From: Clostridia bacterium
GTDB taxonomy: Bacteria; Bacillota; Clostridia; Christensenellales; Aristaeellaceae
Length of the DNA stretch: 52,384 nucleotides
Assembly (NCBI GenBank): GCA_030526225.1
Contig: JAUNDF010000005.1
Location: 1-52,384, forward strand
Direction of reading: 5' to 3'
The stretch's first letter is position 1. Each line of letters begins with the position of its first letter. The notes below the pieces were generated by a model that saw only the letters and a list, made by a program, of their open reading frames with translations, was not told where the DNA came from and did not search any database. The translations under genes were made by a program, and so were the position numbers. This document shows, one piece after another, positions 26,002 through 35,785 of this stretch.

Positions 26002-28395
26002 ATGAAAATCCCCATGCAATGGATTAAGGAATATGCGCCTGTGGACATGGATCCCCAGACCTTCCAGGATAAAATGATTATGATCGGCAACGGCGTAGAG
26101 GGCTATGAAAACCTGGGCGCCGAGGTGGAAAACGTGGTGGTTGGCCGTGTGCTGACCTGCGAAAACCATCCTGACAGCGATCATCTGCACATCACCACCG
26201 TGGATGTGGGCGGCGAAGCTCCCCTGCAGATTGTGTGCGGTGCACCCAATGTGGCAGCGGGCCAGCTGGTGCCTGTGGCCATGGTCGGTGCCAAGCTGCC
26301 CGGCGGCGTGAAAATCAAAAAGGGCAAGCTGCGCGGCGTGGAAAGCCAGGGCATGATTTGCTCCGGTGACGAGCTGGGTGTGCCGGTTGAGCTGTATCCC
26401 TCCGTGGGCGCAGAAGGCATTTTGGTGTTCAACGAGGATCATCCTCTGGGCGCCGATGTCCGCCCCATTCTGGGCATTGATGACACCGTAATGGACTTTG
26501 AGGTGCTGGCCAACCGCCCCGACTGCCTCAGCGTATGGGGTCTGGCCCGTGAGGCTGCTGTGGCCTGCGGCACCGAGTTCAAAAAGCCCGAAATTACCGT
26601 GAAGGAATGCGGCGGTGACATCCATGACTTTGTCAAGGTGGAAGTGGAGGACAGCGAGCTGTGCCCCCGCTACATCGCCCGCGTCATCAAGGATGTCCGC
26701 GTCGGTCCCAGCCCCATGTGGCTGCGCAAGTATCTGCACGGTGCCGGCATGCGCTCCATCAACAACGTGGTTGACATCACCAACTTCGTGATGCTGGAGA
26801 CCGGTCATCCTATGCACGCCTTCAATCTGGATATGGTGGACGGTCATCACATCATCGTCCGTCAGGCCAGAGAAGGGGAGAGCATCACCACGCTGGATGG
26901 CAAGGAGCATCAGCTGACCCCCGGCCAGCTGGTTATCTGCGATGAAAACAAGCCCTCCTGCGTGGCCGGCATCATGGGCGGCGAGGAGAGCGAAATCCGC
27001 GAAAACACCAAGACGGTTATGTTCGAATGCGCTGTGTTCGACCGTGCCGCAACCCGTATCACCAGCCGTGCGCTGGGCATCCGTACCGAGTCCAGCGGCC
27101 GCTTTGAAAAGGGCGTTTCCGTCAAGACCGCCATGGAAGCCATGGAACGCGCCTGCCAGCTGATGGTTGAACTGGATGCCGGTGATGTGGTCAGCGGTGT
27201 GATTGATATTTATCCCAATCCTGCCGAAAAGCAGGTCATCAAGGCCAGCTGCGAGCGCATTGCCAAGCGCACCGGCGTGGACATCCCCGCCGATGACATC
27301 GTCAATATTCTCCGCCAGCTGCACTTTGAGGTGGAGTGCGACGGTGAAAGCCTGACCGTGACCGTGCCCGACTACCGTCAGGATGTGGAAAGCGGCGAGG
27401 CCGACCTGAGCGAGGAAGCACTCCGCGTTTATGGCTATGACCATATTCCTTCCACCAACCTGCGCGGTGAAACCACCCCCGGCGGCCGCAGTGCCGGCAT
27501 GCGCCTGAAGGACGAGGTGGCTCAGATTCTGTGCGGCATGGGCTTCTATGAAATCATGAACTTCTCCTTCGTCAGCCCCAAGACCGTGGAGAAGCTGAAC
27601 CTGCCCCAGGATAATCCCCGCCGCACCATGCTGGCCATCCGCAATCCTCTGGGTGAGGATACCAGCGTAATGCGCTCCACGCTGGTGCCGGATATGCTGT
27701 CCACCCTGTCTCTGAACATGAACCGCGGCAATGCCCAGGCTTATCTGTATGAAATTGCCAACGTGTTCGACCCCATCAACCGCACCGAGGAAAACCTGCC
27801 CAAGGAAACCATGAAGCTCTGTCTGGGTGCTTATGGCGACCACATGGATTTCTTCACCCTGCGCGGCATGGTGGAACGCCTGCTGACCCACATGGGCATT
27901 TCTGTACAGGCTCAGGTGGGCGGTGAGTGCTATATGCATCCCGGCCGCCGTGCTGTGCTGATGCATGAGGACACCGTGGTCTGCACCATCGGCGAAGTGC
28001 ATCCCGATACCCGCGATGCCTTTGAAATGCCGGCCCGCGCGCTGATTGCCGAGCTGGATATGGCCCAGATTGCCGCCATGCGCAAGCCCATGGGTGCCGT
28101 GAAGGCCAACCCCAAGTTCCCCGCCGTTTCCCGTGACCTGTCTCTGGTGATGGATGAATCCACGCCCGTTGGCCCCCTGATGAATGACATGGCCAAAGCC
28201 GCCGGTGCCATCAGCGAAGATGTGAAGATGTTCGACGTGTACCGTTCCGCCTTGCTGGGTGCCGACAAGAAGTCCGTTGCCTTCTCCTTCGTGTTCCGTC
28301 ATCCCGACCATACCCTGACCGAGGCTGAAATCACCTCTGCCATGGAAAAGGTCATCAAGGCTGCGGAAGCCCACGGCGCTGTCATCCGCGCATAA
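26002..28395 (+). CDS. pheT: Phenylalanine-tRNA ligase beta subunit
   Basis: 797 residues, normal length. Domains in order are the EMAP/OB tRNA-binding domain (near 40-150, HPDSDHLHITTVDVG), B3/B4 editing (NNVVDITNFVMLETGHPMHA), B5, the catalytic-like core (RNPLGEDTSVMRSTLVPDML) and the C-terminal FDX anticodon-binding domain (FPAVSRDLSLVMDE). AAAGGAGGAAC precedes the ATG. It is co-transcribed with pheS under T-box control. Confidence 0.97.
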   Translation: MKIPMQWIKEYAPVDMDPQTFQDKMIMIGNGVEGYENLGAEVENVVVGRVLTCENHPDSDHLHITTVDVGGEAPLQIVCGAPNVAAGQLVPVAMVGAKLPGGVKIKKGKLRGVESQGMICSGDELGVPVELYPSVGAEGILVFNEDHPLGADVRPILGIDDTVMDFEVLANRPDCLSVWGLAREAAVACGTEFKKPEITVKECGGDIHDFVKVEVEDSELCPRYIARVIKDVRVGPSPMWLRKYLHGAGMRSINNVVDITNFVMLETGHPMHAFNLDMVDGHHIIVRQAREGESITTLDGKEHQLTPGQLVICDENKPSCVAGIMGGEESEIRENTKTVMFECAVFDRAATRITSRALGIRTESSGRFEKGVSVKTAMEAMERACQLMVELDAGDVVSGVIDIYPNPAEKQVIKASCERIAKRTGVDIPADDIVNILRQLHFEVECDGESLTVTVPDYRQDVESGEADLSEEALRVYGYDHIPSTNLRGETTPGGRSAGMRLKDEVAQILCGMGFYEIMNFSFVSPKTVEKLNLPQDNPRRTMLAIRNPLGEDTSVMRSTLVPDMLSTLSLNMNRGNAQAYLYEIANVFDPINRTEENLPKETMKLCLGAYGDHMDFFTLRGMVERLLTHMGISVQAQVGGECYMHPGRRAVLMHEDTVVCTIGEVHPDTRDAFEMPARALIAELDMAQIAAMRKPMGAVKANPKFPAVSRDLSLVMDESTPVGPLMNDMAKAAGAISEDVKMFDVYRSALLGADKKSVAFSFVFRHPDHTLTEAEITSAMEKVIKAAEAHGAVIRA

Positions 28396-28409
28396 ATCAA
28401 CAACTGAAC

Positions 28410-28456
28410 TTGAATCAGACCGGACACTGTTGTATAATGCAGCAGTGTCCGGTTTT
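28410..28456 (+). promoter_or_regulatory. Terminator hairpin of pheT with the asparaginase promoter -10 box in its loop
   Basis: CCGGACACTG at 28420-28429 pairs perfectly with CAGTGTCCGG at 28443-28452, followed by TTTTT, which is a good intrinsic terminator. TTGAAT at 28410-28415 and TATAAT at 28433-28438 (17-base spacer) form a promoter whose -10 lies in the hairpin loop. The next gene starts at 28483. Confidence 0.75.
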
Positions 28457-28482
28457 TACTTATTATATATGAGGGAATTGCG

Positions 28483-29463
28483 ATGAATAAGAAGAAACAC
28501 ATTGTCGTGCTGGCCACCGGCGGCACCATTGCCGGGGCAGGGGAGGCAGGAAAGGCCACCGACTATGCCCCCGGCTCCATCTCCATCCAAACGCTGCTGG
28601 ATGGCGTGGAGAGCCTGAAGCGTGTGGCCGAGGTAACCGGCATTCAGGTGGTGAATGTCAATTCCGATGACATCACCGGCGATATCTGGATTGACTTGGC
28701 CCGCCGCATCAACCGCATGGCCATGGACCCCGCGGTGGACGGTTTTGTCATTACCCACGGCACCGATACGCTGGAGGAGACGGCGTACTTCCTGCATCTG
28801 ACGGTGAAAACGGAGAAGCCTGTGGTCATCACCGGTTCCATGCGGCCCTCCACGGCCATTTCGGCCGATGGTCCCATGAATATGCTGCAGGCTGTATCCG
28901 TTGCCGCCTGTGATGATGCCCGGGGCAAGGGTGTGCTGTGCGTGTTTTCCGATGCCATTTACGGTGCGCGCAATGTGCAGAAGGTCAGCATGACATCGGT
29001 CACCGCCTTTGATAACCGTGACTTGGGTATGCTGGGCTGTATCGTTGACGGTCACGTGATTTTCTACAATCAGCCTGCCCGGGAACACACGGTGCGCTCC
29101 GTGTTTGAGGTGGAGCAGATTGACCATCTGCCCAAGGTGGAAATCATCAGCTTTTATACCGATGCAGACCCAGAGCTGCTCCGCTTTGCAGGCCGCAATG
29201 CAGACGGCCTCGTGATTGCAGGTGCAGGCAACGGCAACTACAGCCGCCTGTTCCATCAGGCAGTGGGGGAGATGGGTATCCCTGTGGTGCGCTCCTCCCG
29301 CATCAGCGGCGGCGTGATTACCCCCGACAGCGCCTTTGACGAATGGGGCAATATCATCCGCAGCGACAATCTTCCGCCCACCAAGGCAAAGATTCTGCTT
29401 CAGCTGGCCCTGACCCGCACCAATGACATCGAACTGATGCAGAAATTCTTCACCGTCTATTGA
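28483..29463 (+). CDS. L-asparaginase (type II-like sequence, no signal peptide)
   Basis: 326 residues. Catalytic motifs: LATGGTIAGAG (first Thr nucleophile), the TDTLEETA block after ITHG, VITGSMRPSTAISADGP and a C-terminal SSRISGGVI. It hydrolyses asparagine to aspartate and ammonia. The sequence resembles the AnsB class, but no export signal is present, so it should be cytosolic. The ATG has a GAGGGAATTGCG leader. It lies upstream of, but is probably separate from, the Opp operon, which has its own promoter. Confidence 0.93.
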   Translation: MNKKKHIVVLATGGTIAGAGEAGKATDYAPGSISIQTLLDGVESLKRVAEVTGIQVVNVNSDDITGDIWIDLARRINRMAMDPAVDGFVITHGTDTLEETAYFLHLTVKTEKPVVITGSMRPSTAISADGPMNMLQAVSVAACDDARGKGVLCVFSDAIYGARNVQKVSMTSVTAFDNRDLGMLGCIVDGHVIFYNQPAREHTVRSVFEVEQIDHLPKVEIISFYTDADPELLRFAGRNADGLVIAGAGNGNYSRLFHQAVGEMGIPVVRSSRISGGVITPDSAFDEWGNIIRSDNLPPTKAKILLQLALTRTNDIELMQKFFTVY

Positions 29464-29626
29464 CTGATATTTGTCAATATGCAGGATTTTATAAAAATTA
29501 TACATCTGATGCATATGATTGACCTTGCGATTATTGTTCGTTCCGCACCGCAGAAAGATTCTGCCATTAATTTGCAATGAAAAGGACGAAATCAGCGGAA
29601 AAATATGAATAAAAATTGATTTCAAC

Positions 29627-29655
29627 TTGCAATTGTACGGATTCGATGGTATTAT
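29627..29655 (+). promoter_or_regulatory. Promoter of oppBCDF
   Basis: TTGCAA at 29627-29632, 17-base spacer, TATTAT at 29650-29655. The rest of the AT-rich 29464-29712 gap shows no gene or clear structure. Confidence 0.65.
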
Positions 29656-29712
29656 GGTATGGTACATCATTGTATAGGATATTAACCAATTAGACAGGAG
29701 CGTGAATCCCGG

Positions 29713-30624
29713 ATGCTGAAGTATACAGTCAAGCGTATATTGTTAGCGATTCTCACGGTTTTCATCATCGCAGCGGTTACGTTCTTTGCCATGAACGCAA
29801 TTCCCGGCGGTCCTTTTTCTACTGAAAAGGCCAAGGACCCTGCCGTAGAAGCTGCCCTGATGGCCCGTTACAATCTTGATAAGCCTGTGGGCGAGCAGTT
29901 TGTGCTCTACCTCGGCAAGCTGCTGCAGGGTGACTTCGGTGTATCCCTGAAGACCGGCCGTGACATTTCCACCACCATCTTCTCCAAGTTTGCCGTATCT
30001 GCCAAGCTGGGCGGTACTGCAGCGCTGTGTGCCGTGCTGGTGGGTGTGGTGCTGGGTTCCATTGCAGCATTGTGCCGCAACCGTTGGCCTGACCGCCTGA
30101 TTATTTTCCTGACCACCCTGTTCGTATCCGTGCCCAGCTTTATTTTGGCCACGGTGCTGCTGCTGATTTTCTGTCTGCAGCTTGGCTGGTTCCCGGTCTG
30201 GAGCCCCAAGAATCCGTCCATGGTGCTGCCTGTCATTTCTCTGATGCTCTCTCCCATGAGCTACATCACCCGACTGACCAAGACCAGCATGCTGGATGTG
30301 CTCGGTCAGGACTATGTCCGCACCGCCCGTGCCAAGGGTGTGCGCCAGTCTCTGGTGATTTTCAAGCATGCACTGCGCAATGCCCTGATTCCCGTCATTA
30401 CCTATGTCGGTCCCATGGTGGCCAGCATTCTGACCGGCTCCATGGTGGTTGAGACCGTATTCACCATCGGCGGTCTGGGCACTGAGTTCGTAAAGTCCAT
30501 CAACAACCAGGACTACACCATGATTATGGGCACCACCATTTTCCTTGCCGTCCTGATGGTTGTGGCAACGCTGATTTCCGACCTTGTGTACAAGCTGGTC
30601 GACCCCCGCATTACCTTTGATTAA
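29713..30624 (+). CDS. oppB: Oligopeptide ABC transporter permease OppB
   Basis: 303 residues with six membrane helices. The N-terminus (LKYTVKRILLAILTVFIIAA) and the EAA-like loop (DYVRTARAKGVRQSLVIFKH) are classical for DppB/OppB. It forms the membrane channel with OppC. An AGGAGCG site precedes the ATG. Confidence 0.95.
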   Translation: MLKYTVKRILLAILTVFIIAAVTFFAMNAIPGGPFSTEKAKDPAVEAALMARYNLDKPVGEQFVLYLGKLLQGDFGVSLKTGRDISTTIFSKFAVSAKLGGTAALCAVLVGVVLGSIAALCRNRWPDRLIIFLTTLFVSVPSFILATVLLLIFCLQLGWFPVWSPKNPSMVLPVISLMLSPMSYITRLTKTSMLDVLGQDYVRTARAKGVRQSLVIFKHALRNALIPVITYVGPMVASILTGSMVVETVFTIGGLGTEFVKSINNQDYTMIMGTTIFLAVLMVVATLISDLVYKLVDPRITFD

Positions 30625-30637
30625 GGAGAAGCACGCA

Positions 30638-31747
30638 ATGAGCCAGAAAGATACACTTCCCAAGAAGAATCCGCTCAGCCTCCAGCTTGATTTGAACAAG
30701 TTCGGCAGTGCAGAGGGACAGATTGATCCCGCGCTGTTTGCTCCCGCCACCGAGGAGGAAAAGCAGCAGCACGAAACCATGCGTGAATCCACCACCTTCT
30801 TCCGTGATGGTATGCGCAAGCTGCGCAAGAACCCCCTGGCAATGATCAGCCTTGTTGTGCTGCTGGTGCTGGTGCTGATGATTGTGTTCATCCCCATGTT
30901 CTACCCCTATCAGTATTCCGAGATGATTACCGTCAACGGCAAGCGTGACAAGACGGCCAAGAACCTGATGCCCTTCGAGTACTCCAAGAACGAGCTGAAG
31001 GCCATTGAGCAGGGTGAAAAGATTTTCCCCCACATCTTCGGTACCGACGAGCTTTGCCGTGACTACTTTATCCGCGTCATCTACGGCACCCGCGTATCGC
31101 TGATTGTCGGCCTCTTCGCCAGCCTGATTGTGCTGGTCATCGGCCTCCTTTACGGTGCAATATCCGGTTATGCCGGCGGCAAGGTGGATATGGTGATGAT
31201 GCGCATCGTCGACATCATCTACTCTCTGCCCGACACGCTGATGGTCATCCTGCTGAGCGTGGTGCTCAATCAGGTGGTCTCCGGCGCACTGCAGGGCACA
31301 TTCCTGGCCAAGATCGGTCCCAACATGATTTCTCTGTTTATCGTGTTCGGTCTGCTGTACTGGGTGGGCATGGCCCGTCTGGTCCGCGGTCAGATTCTGT
31401 CCATCAAGAATAACGAATATGTGCTGGCCGCCCGCGCCATGGGTGCCAAGCCCGGCCGCATCATCCGCCGCCATATTCTGCCCAACTGCATGTCCGTTAT
31501 CTTCATCTCTGTGGCTCTGCAGATTCCTTCCGCCATCTTCACCGAAAGCTTCCTCAGCTTCATCGGTCTGGGCGTACAGGCTCCCATGCCCTCTCTGGGC
31601 TCTCTGGCCAACGCTGCCCGCGGCGGTATGCAGAACTTCCCCTACAAGATGATTTTCCCCGCCCTGTTCATCTGCCTGATTGTGCTCAGCTTCAACCTGC
31701 TGGGTGACGGTCTGCGCGATGCCTTTGACCCCAAACTGAGGAGATAA
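30638..31747 (+). CDS. oppC: Oligopeptide ABC transporter permease OppC
   Basis: 369 residues from ATG 30638 (AAGGAGAAG upstream). A cytosolic N-terminal stretch of about 75 residues precedes the first helix (MISLVVLLVLVLMIVFI). An extracytoplasmic insert (HIFGTDELCRDYFIRVIYGT) and the EAA loop (YVLAARAMGAKPGRIIRRHI) identify OppC. It lies 13 bases after oppB. Confidence 0.95.
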   Translation: MSQKDTLPKKNPLSLQLDLNKFGSAEGQIDPALFAPATEEEKQQHETMRESTTFFRDGMRKLRKNPLAMISLVVLLVLVLMIVFIPMFYPYQYSEMITVNGKRDKTAKNLMPFEYSKNELKAIEQGEKIFPHIFGTDELCRDYFIRVIYGTRVSLIVGLFASLIVLVIGLLYGAISGYAGGKVDMVMMRIVDIIYSLPDTLMVILLSVVLNQVVSGALQGTFLAKIGPNMISLFIVFGLLYWVGMARLVRGQILSIKNNEYVLAARAMGAKPGRIIRRHILPNCMSVIFISVALQIPSAIFTESFLSFIGLGVQAPMPSLGSLANAARGGMQNFPYKMIFPALFICLIVLSFNLLGDGLRDAFDPKLRR

Positions 31748-31751
31748 GAAC

Positions 31752-32756
31752 ATGTCTGAACATACACCTTTGCTGCAGGTCAAGAACCTGTGCACTACCT
31801 TTGATGTTGATGCCGGTGAAGTTCGTGCTGTCAACGGCGTCTCCTTTAACCTGGAAAAGGGCAAGGTGCTGGGCATTGTCGGCGAATCCGGCTCCGGCAA
31901 GTCCGTAACCGCTTATTCCATCATGCGCATTCTGGTGGAGCCCGGCAAAATCAAGAGCGGCGAGATTCTCTTCAACGGTGAGAATGTGGTCAACTTCTCC
32001 GAAAAGAAGATGCGTGAATTCCGCGGCAAGCGCGTGTCCATCATCTTCCAGGACCCCATGACCAGCCTGAACCCCACCTTCACCATCGGCAATCAGCTGC
32101 GGGAGGCCATCCTGCTGCACACCGACCGCACCCGTGAGCAGGCCAATGCCCGCGCCAAGGAGATGCTGGAGCTGGTTGGCGTAAACGAGCCCGAAAAGCG
32201 CCTGAAGCAGTATCCCCATGAGCTGTCCGGCGGTATGCGTCAGCGCGTGATGATTGCCATGGCCCTGGCCTGTGAGCCCGACATCCTGATTGCAGACGAA
32301 CCCACCACCGCTCTGGACGTGACCATTCAGGCACAGATTCTGGAGCTGATGCAGGAGCTGCAGAAGAAGCTGGGCATGGCCATCATCATGATTACCCATG
32401 ACCTGGGCGTTATTGCCGACATGTGCGATGAAATCATCGTCATGTATGCCGGCCGTGTGTGCGAGCGCGGTACTGTAGACGAAATCTTCTACAACCCCAA
32501 GCACGAATACACCAAGGGTCTGCTGCGCTCCATTCCCCGCCTGACCCGCGAGCACGAGAAGCTGGTGCCCATCTCCGGCTCTCCCGTGGACCTGACCAAC
32601 ATGCCCGCCGGCTGCGCCTTTGCTTCCCGCTGCAGCGCCGCCATGAAGGTGTGCCTGCATCACAAGCCCGAGGAGCTGCTGATTAACGATTGTCATGCCG
32701 CTTCCTGCTGGATGAATGTCAAGCCGATTCTGAACAAGGAGGATAAGGCCGAATGA
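31752..32756 (+). CDS. oppD: Oligopeptide ABC transporter ATPase OppD
   Basis: 334 residues. Walker [10 protein letters not shown], signature [15 protein letters not shown], Walker [13 protein letters not shown] and ITHDLGV are complete. The C-terminal oligopeptide extension with Cys ([15 protein letters not shown]) is present and may hold an iron-sulfur cluster as in related proteins. The stop overlaps oppF by four bases (ATGA). Confidence 0.96.
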   Translation: MSEHTPLLQVKNLCTTFDVDAGEVRAVNGVSFNLEKGKVLGIVGESGSGKSVTAYSIMRILVEPGKIKSGEILFNGENVVNFSEKKMREFRGKRVSIIFQDPMTSLNPTFTIGNQLREAILLHTDRTREQANARAKEMLELVGVNEPEKRLKQYPHELSGGMRQRVMIAMALACEPDILIADEPTTALDVTIQAQILELMQELQKKLGMAIIMITHDLGVIADMCDEIIVMYAGRVCERGTVDEIFYNPKHEYTKGLLRSIPRLTREHEKLVPISGSPVDLTNMPAGCAFASRCSAAMKVCLHHKPEELLINDCHAASCWMNVKPILNKEDKAE

Positions 32757-33718
32757 GTGAGCATTTGCTTGAGGTCAAAAACCTGAAACAGCATTTCCCG
32801 ATTAAGACCGGCTGGTTTTCCTCTACGCCCCTGAAGGCCGTTGACGGTGTTTCCTTCGACATTGATGAAGGCGAGACCCTTGGTCTGGTAGGCGAGTCCG
32901 GCTGCGGCAAGACCACGGTCGGCCGTACCATCCTGCACCTGTACAAGCCCACCTCCGGTGAGGTTATCTATCAGGGCAAGCAGATTACCCCTGCCAACGT
33001 AAAGGATTTCCGCAGGGAAATGCAGATTGTTTTCCAGGATCCCTACTCCTCCCTCAACCCCCGCATGACGGTGGCTGATATCGTAGGTGAGCCTCTGGAT
33101 ATCCATCACCTGTATGCCAACAAGAATGAGCGCATGGAAAAGATTACCCATCTGCTCAATCTGGTGGGCCTGAACAGCGACCATGCCCGCCGCTATGCCC
33201 ACGAGTTTTCCGGCGGTCAGCGTCAGCGCATCGGCATTGCCCGCGCACTGGCTGTGGACCCCAAATTCATCGTGTGCGACGAGCCTGTATCCGCTCTGGA
33301 CGTTTCCATTCAGGCACAGGTCATCAACACCTTTGAGGAACTGCAGGAAAAGCTGGGCATTGCTTATCTGTTCATTGCGCACGACCTGCTGGTTGTGCAG
33401 CACATTTCCAAGCGCATTGCCGTTATGTATCTGGGCAAGATTGTTGAAATCGGCGAGGCAAATGATATCATCTACAGCCCCAGCCATCCCTATACTCAGT
33501 CCCTGATTTCCGCTATCCCGATTCCTGACCCCAACACCGCCCGGGAAAAGCAGCGGATTCCGCTCATCGGCGATGTTCCCAGCCCCATGCATATGCCCTC
33601 CGGCTGCCCCTTCCGTACCCGCTGCCGCTATGCCACCGAGCAGTGCGCCAAGGAATGCCCCAGCCTGCAGGAGATTGCACCCGGTCATCAGATCGCTTGC
33701 TGGAATCCCCACATTTAA
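32753..33718 (+). CDS. oppF: Oligopeptide ABC transporter ATPase OppF
   Basis: 321 residues. Walker [10 protein letters not shown], signature [15 protein letters not shown], Walker [13 protein letters not shown] and IAHDLLV, then the Cys-bearing C-terminal extension ([15 protein letters not shown]). It works with OppD as a heterodimer. Confidence 0.96.
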   Translation: MSEHLLEVKNLKQHFPIKTGWFSSTPLKAVDGVSFDIDEGETLGLVGESGCGKTTVGRTILHLYKPTSGEVIYQGKQITPANVKDFRREMQIVFQDPYSSLNPRMTVADIVGEPLDIHHLYANKNERMEKITHLLNLVGLNSDHARRYAHEFSGGQRQRIGIARALAVDPKFIVCDEPVSALDVSIQAQVINTFEELQEKLGIAYLFIAHDLLVVQHISKRIAVMYLGKIVEIGEANDIIYSPSHPYTQSLISAIPIPDPNTAREKQRIPLIGDVPSPMHMPSGCPFRTRCRYATEQCAKECPSLQEIAPGHQIACWNPHI

Positions 33719-33805
33719 TCGGTTCAAGTCTTATACCATGGTCTGCTCTGAAGGTATGTGAACGGTTAACGCCGTATTGCATATAGACATCCATGTACAC
33801 TCATG

Positions 33806-33841
33806 CGGCAGCACCGGCAGGATACTTGTCAGGTGCTGCCG
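33806..33841 (+). other. Stable hairpin between oppF and oppA
   Basis: CGGCAGCACC at 33806-33815 pairs with GGTGCTGCCG at 33832-33841 but is followed by GATAAATAATT rather than a T run. It may protect the 3' end of the oppF message or act as a weak terminator. The rest of the 249-base gap is AT-rich and holds the oppA promoter. Confidence 0.6.
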
Positions 33842-33904
33842 GATAAATAATTGGTTTAGTCAATTAAATCATTGTATTTATTCTGTATTTCTTAACAATC
33901 TTTG

Positions 33905-33933
33905 TTGACCGATGCGCCGCGTTGATGTACAAT
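33905..33933 (+). promoter_or_regulatory. Promoter of oppA
   Basis: TTGACC at 33905-33910, 17-base spacer, TACAAT at 33928-33933, then an AGGAGGAAA site before ATG 33968. A separate strong promoter for the binding protein is common in Opp loci. Confidence 0.75.
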
Positions 33934-33967
33934 TGTCTACAAATTTCAAAATAGGAGGAAACCTATC

Positions 33968-35647
33968 ATGAAAAAGCTGCTTGCCATGCTGCTGGCTGTT
34001 GCCATGATGGCCGGCACTGTATCCGCTTTTGCTGATGCAGGCTCCGAACCCAACTGGACTGAATTCGATGCTCTGATTGCTTCTATCAAGAGCGAAACCG
34101 ACTTCGCCAAGCGTGAAGCCCTCATGCACCAGGCTGAGGACATGCTGATGGAGACCGGTGCCCTCGTGCCCCTGTACTATTACAACGATATGTACATGCA
34201 GAAGGCTTCTGTGGAAGGCGTTTACGCCAACCTGTTCCAGACCAAGTTCTTCCAGTACGCCACCAACGGCGATGCTACCAACCTGAACATCAACCTGGCT
34301 TCCGAGCCCGACTATGTCGATCCCGCTCTGAACTCCTCCGTTGACGGTGCCTGCATCGCTGCCCTGACCTTTGGTGGCCTGTACACCTACGACGCAGAAG
34401 GCGCTCTGGTGCCCAACTTCGCCACCGGCTACGAAATGTCCGATGACGGTCTGGTTTACACCTTCACCCTGCGTGACGGCCTGAAGTGGTCCGACGGTTC
34501 CGACCTGACTGCTGCCGACTTCGTTTGGAGCTGGAAGCGTGCCGCCGCTACCGAGACCGCTGCTGACTACTCCTACATGTTCAACGGCATCAAGGGCTAT
34601 CCCGATGAGCTGGCTGTGACCGCCTCCGAAGACGGCAAGCAGTTCACCGTGGAACTGACCGCTCCCTGCGCCTACATGCTGGACCTGGCTGCTTTCCCCA
34701 CCTTCTTCCCCGTGAAGCAGGATGTTGTTGAAGGCGCTGAAGGCTACAAGGATGCCGACGGCAATGTGGTTAAGCCCAATGCCTGGGCTCTGGAAGCCGG
34801 CTATGTGACCTCCGGTGCCTACACCCTGACTGAGTGGAAGCACAACGAATCCATGGTCTTCACCAAGAACCCCAACTTCTGGGATGCCGAGAACGTGAAG
34901 CTGGAAACCATCACCATGATGCTGTCTGCTGATGACACCGCTATCTACGGTGCATATCAGGCCGGCGACCTGGACTTCTGCGACTCCGTTCCCAACGACC
35001 TGGTTGAGTCCCTGAAGGAAGATCCCGAGTTCCACCTGATTTCCGCTCTGGGCACCTACTACATAATCTTCAACGTGAAGAGCCCCCTGTTCGACGGCAA
35101 GACTGTGGAGCAGGCCAACGCTATGCGTCAGGCTTTCTCTTACCTGATTGACCGTGACTACATCATCGAGACTGTTGGTCAGTGCGGCCAGGAAATGGCT
35201 AACGCCTTCATTCCCTCCGGCATGGCTGACGGCAACGGCGGCGTTTTCAAGGCCAACGATGCTGATTACACCTATCCCGATGCTGATACCGTTGGCTACT
35301 ACAACGGCGAGGTTGATGAGGCCAAGGCCATCGAGCTGCTGGAGTCCGCCGGCTTCGAGTTTGTTGACGGCAAGCTGTCCGATGCTACCCCCATCTCCTT
35401 CGAGTACCTGACCAACGAGTCCTCCGGTCACGTTGCCATCGCTGAGTGCATCCAGCAGGACCTGTCTGCTATCGGCATCACCATGACCATCCGCACCTGC
35501 GACTGGAACGTCTTCCTGGAAGACCGTAAGAGCGGCAACTATGACGTTGCCCGTAACGGCTGGATCGCTGACTTCAACGATCCCATCAACATGCTTGAAA
35601 TGTGGACCACTGACTCCGGCAACAACGATGCTCAGTTCGGCCGCTAA
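33968..35647 (+). CDS. oppA: Oligopeptide-binding protein OppA, apparently circularly permuted
   Basis: 559 residues. A signal peptide (MKKLLAMLLAVAMMAGTVSA, type I-like, no lipobox Cys) is followed at residues 29-99 by what is normally the C-terminal end of clostridial OppA: WTEFDALIASIKSETD, HQAEDMLMETGALVPLYYY and FFQYA. The usual N-terminal start (NLNINLASEPDYVDPALNSS) then follows from about 104, with the whole middle. The protein stops at GNNDAQFGR, the point where the moved segment would normally attach. It should bind peptides for OppBCDF. Missing lipidation and the new order are unusual. See the findings. Confidence 0.88.
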   Translation: MKKLLAMLLAVAMMAGTVSAFADAGSEPNWTEFDALIASIKSETDFAKREALMHQAEDMLMETGALVPLYYYNDMYMQKASVEGVYANLFQTKFFQYATNGDATNLNINLASEPDYVDPALNSSVDGACIAALTFGGLYTYDAEGALVPNFATGYEMSDDGLVYTFTLRDGLKWSDGSDLTAADFVWSWKRAAATETAADYSYMFNGIKGYPDELAVTASEDGKQFTVELTAPCAYMLDLAAFPTFFPVKQDVVEGAEGYKDADGNVVKPNAWALEAGYVTSGAYTLTEWKHNESMVFTKNPNFWDAENVKLETITMMLSADDTAIYGAYQAGDLDFCDSVPNDLVESLKEDPEFHLISALGTYYIIFNVKSPLFDGKTVEQANAMRQAFSYLIDRDYIIETVGQCGQEMANAFIPSGMADGNGGVFKANDADYTYPDADTVGYYNGEVDEAKAIELLESAGFEFVDGKLSDATPISFEYLTNESSGHVAIAECIQQDLSAIGITMTIRTCDWNVFLEDRKSGNYDVARNGWIADFNDPINMLEMWTTDSGNNDAQFGR

Positions 35648-35662
35648 TTCCTGAAACCTTCG

Positions 35663-35693
35663 CCCTTCCCGGGTTCCCGGGGAGGGTTTTTCT
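35663..35693 (+). terminator. Rho-independent terminator of oppA
   Basis: CCCTTCCC (35663-35670) pairs with GGGGAGGG (35679-35686, one G-T pair) and is followed by a T-rich stretch. Confidence 0.8.
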
Positions 35694-35785
35694 ATTGCCT
35701 GCTTTATCGGGAAGATTTCTTCGTGCCATCTTCATCCGGATGTGGTATAATTATCGTAGTGTTTTTAGAAAGGGGAGGATATCGC

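Noticed and set aside
25969-28374. Long open frame antisense to pheT, and similar antisense frames over other genes
   Set aside because: These are codon-bias shadows: low-complexity His/Gly-rich composition, no ribosome sites and no domains.
33719-33967. CRISPR array or small RNA gene in the oppF-oppA gap
   Set aside because: Only one hairpin and a promoter are visible; there are no spaced repeats.
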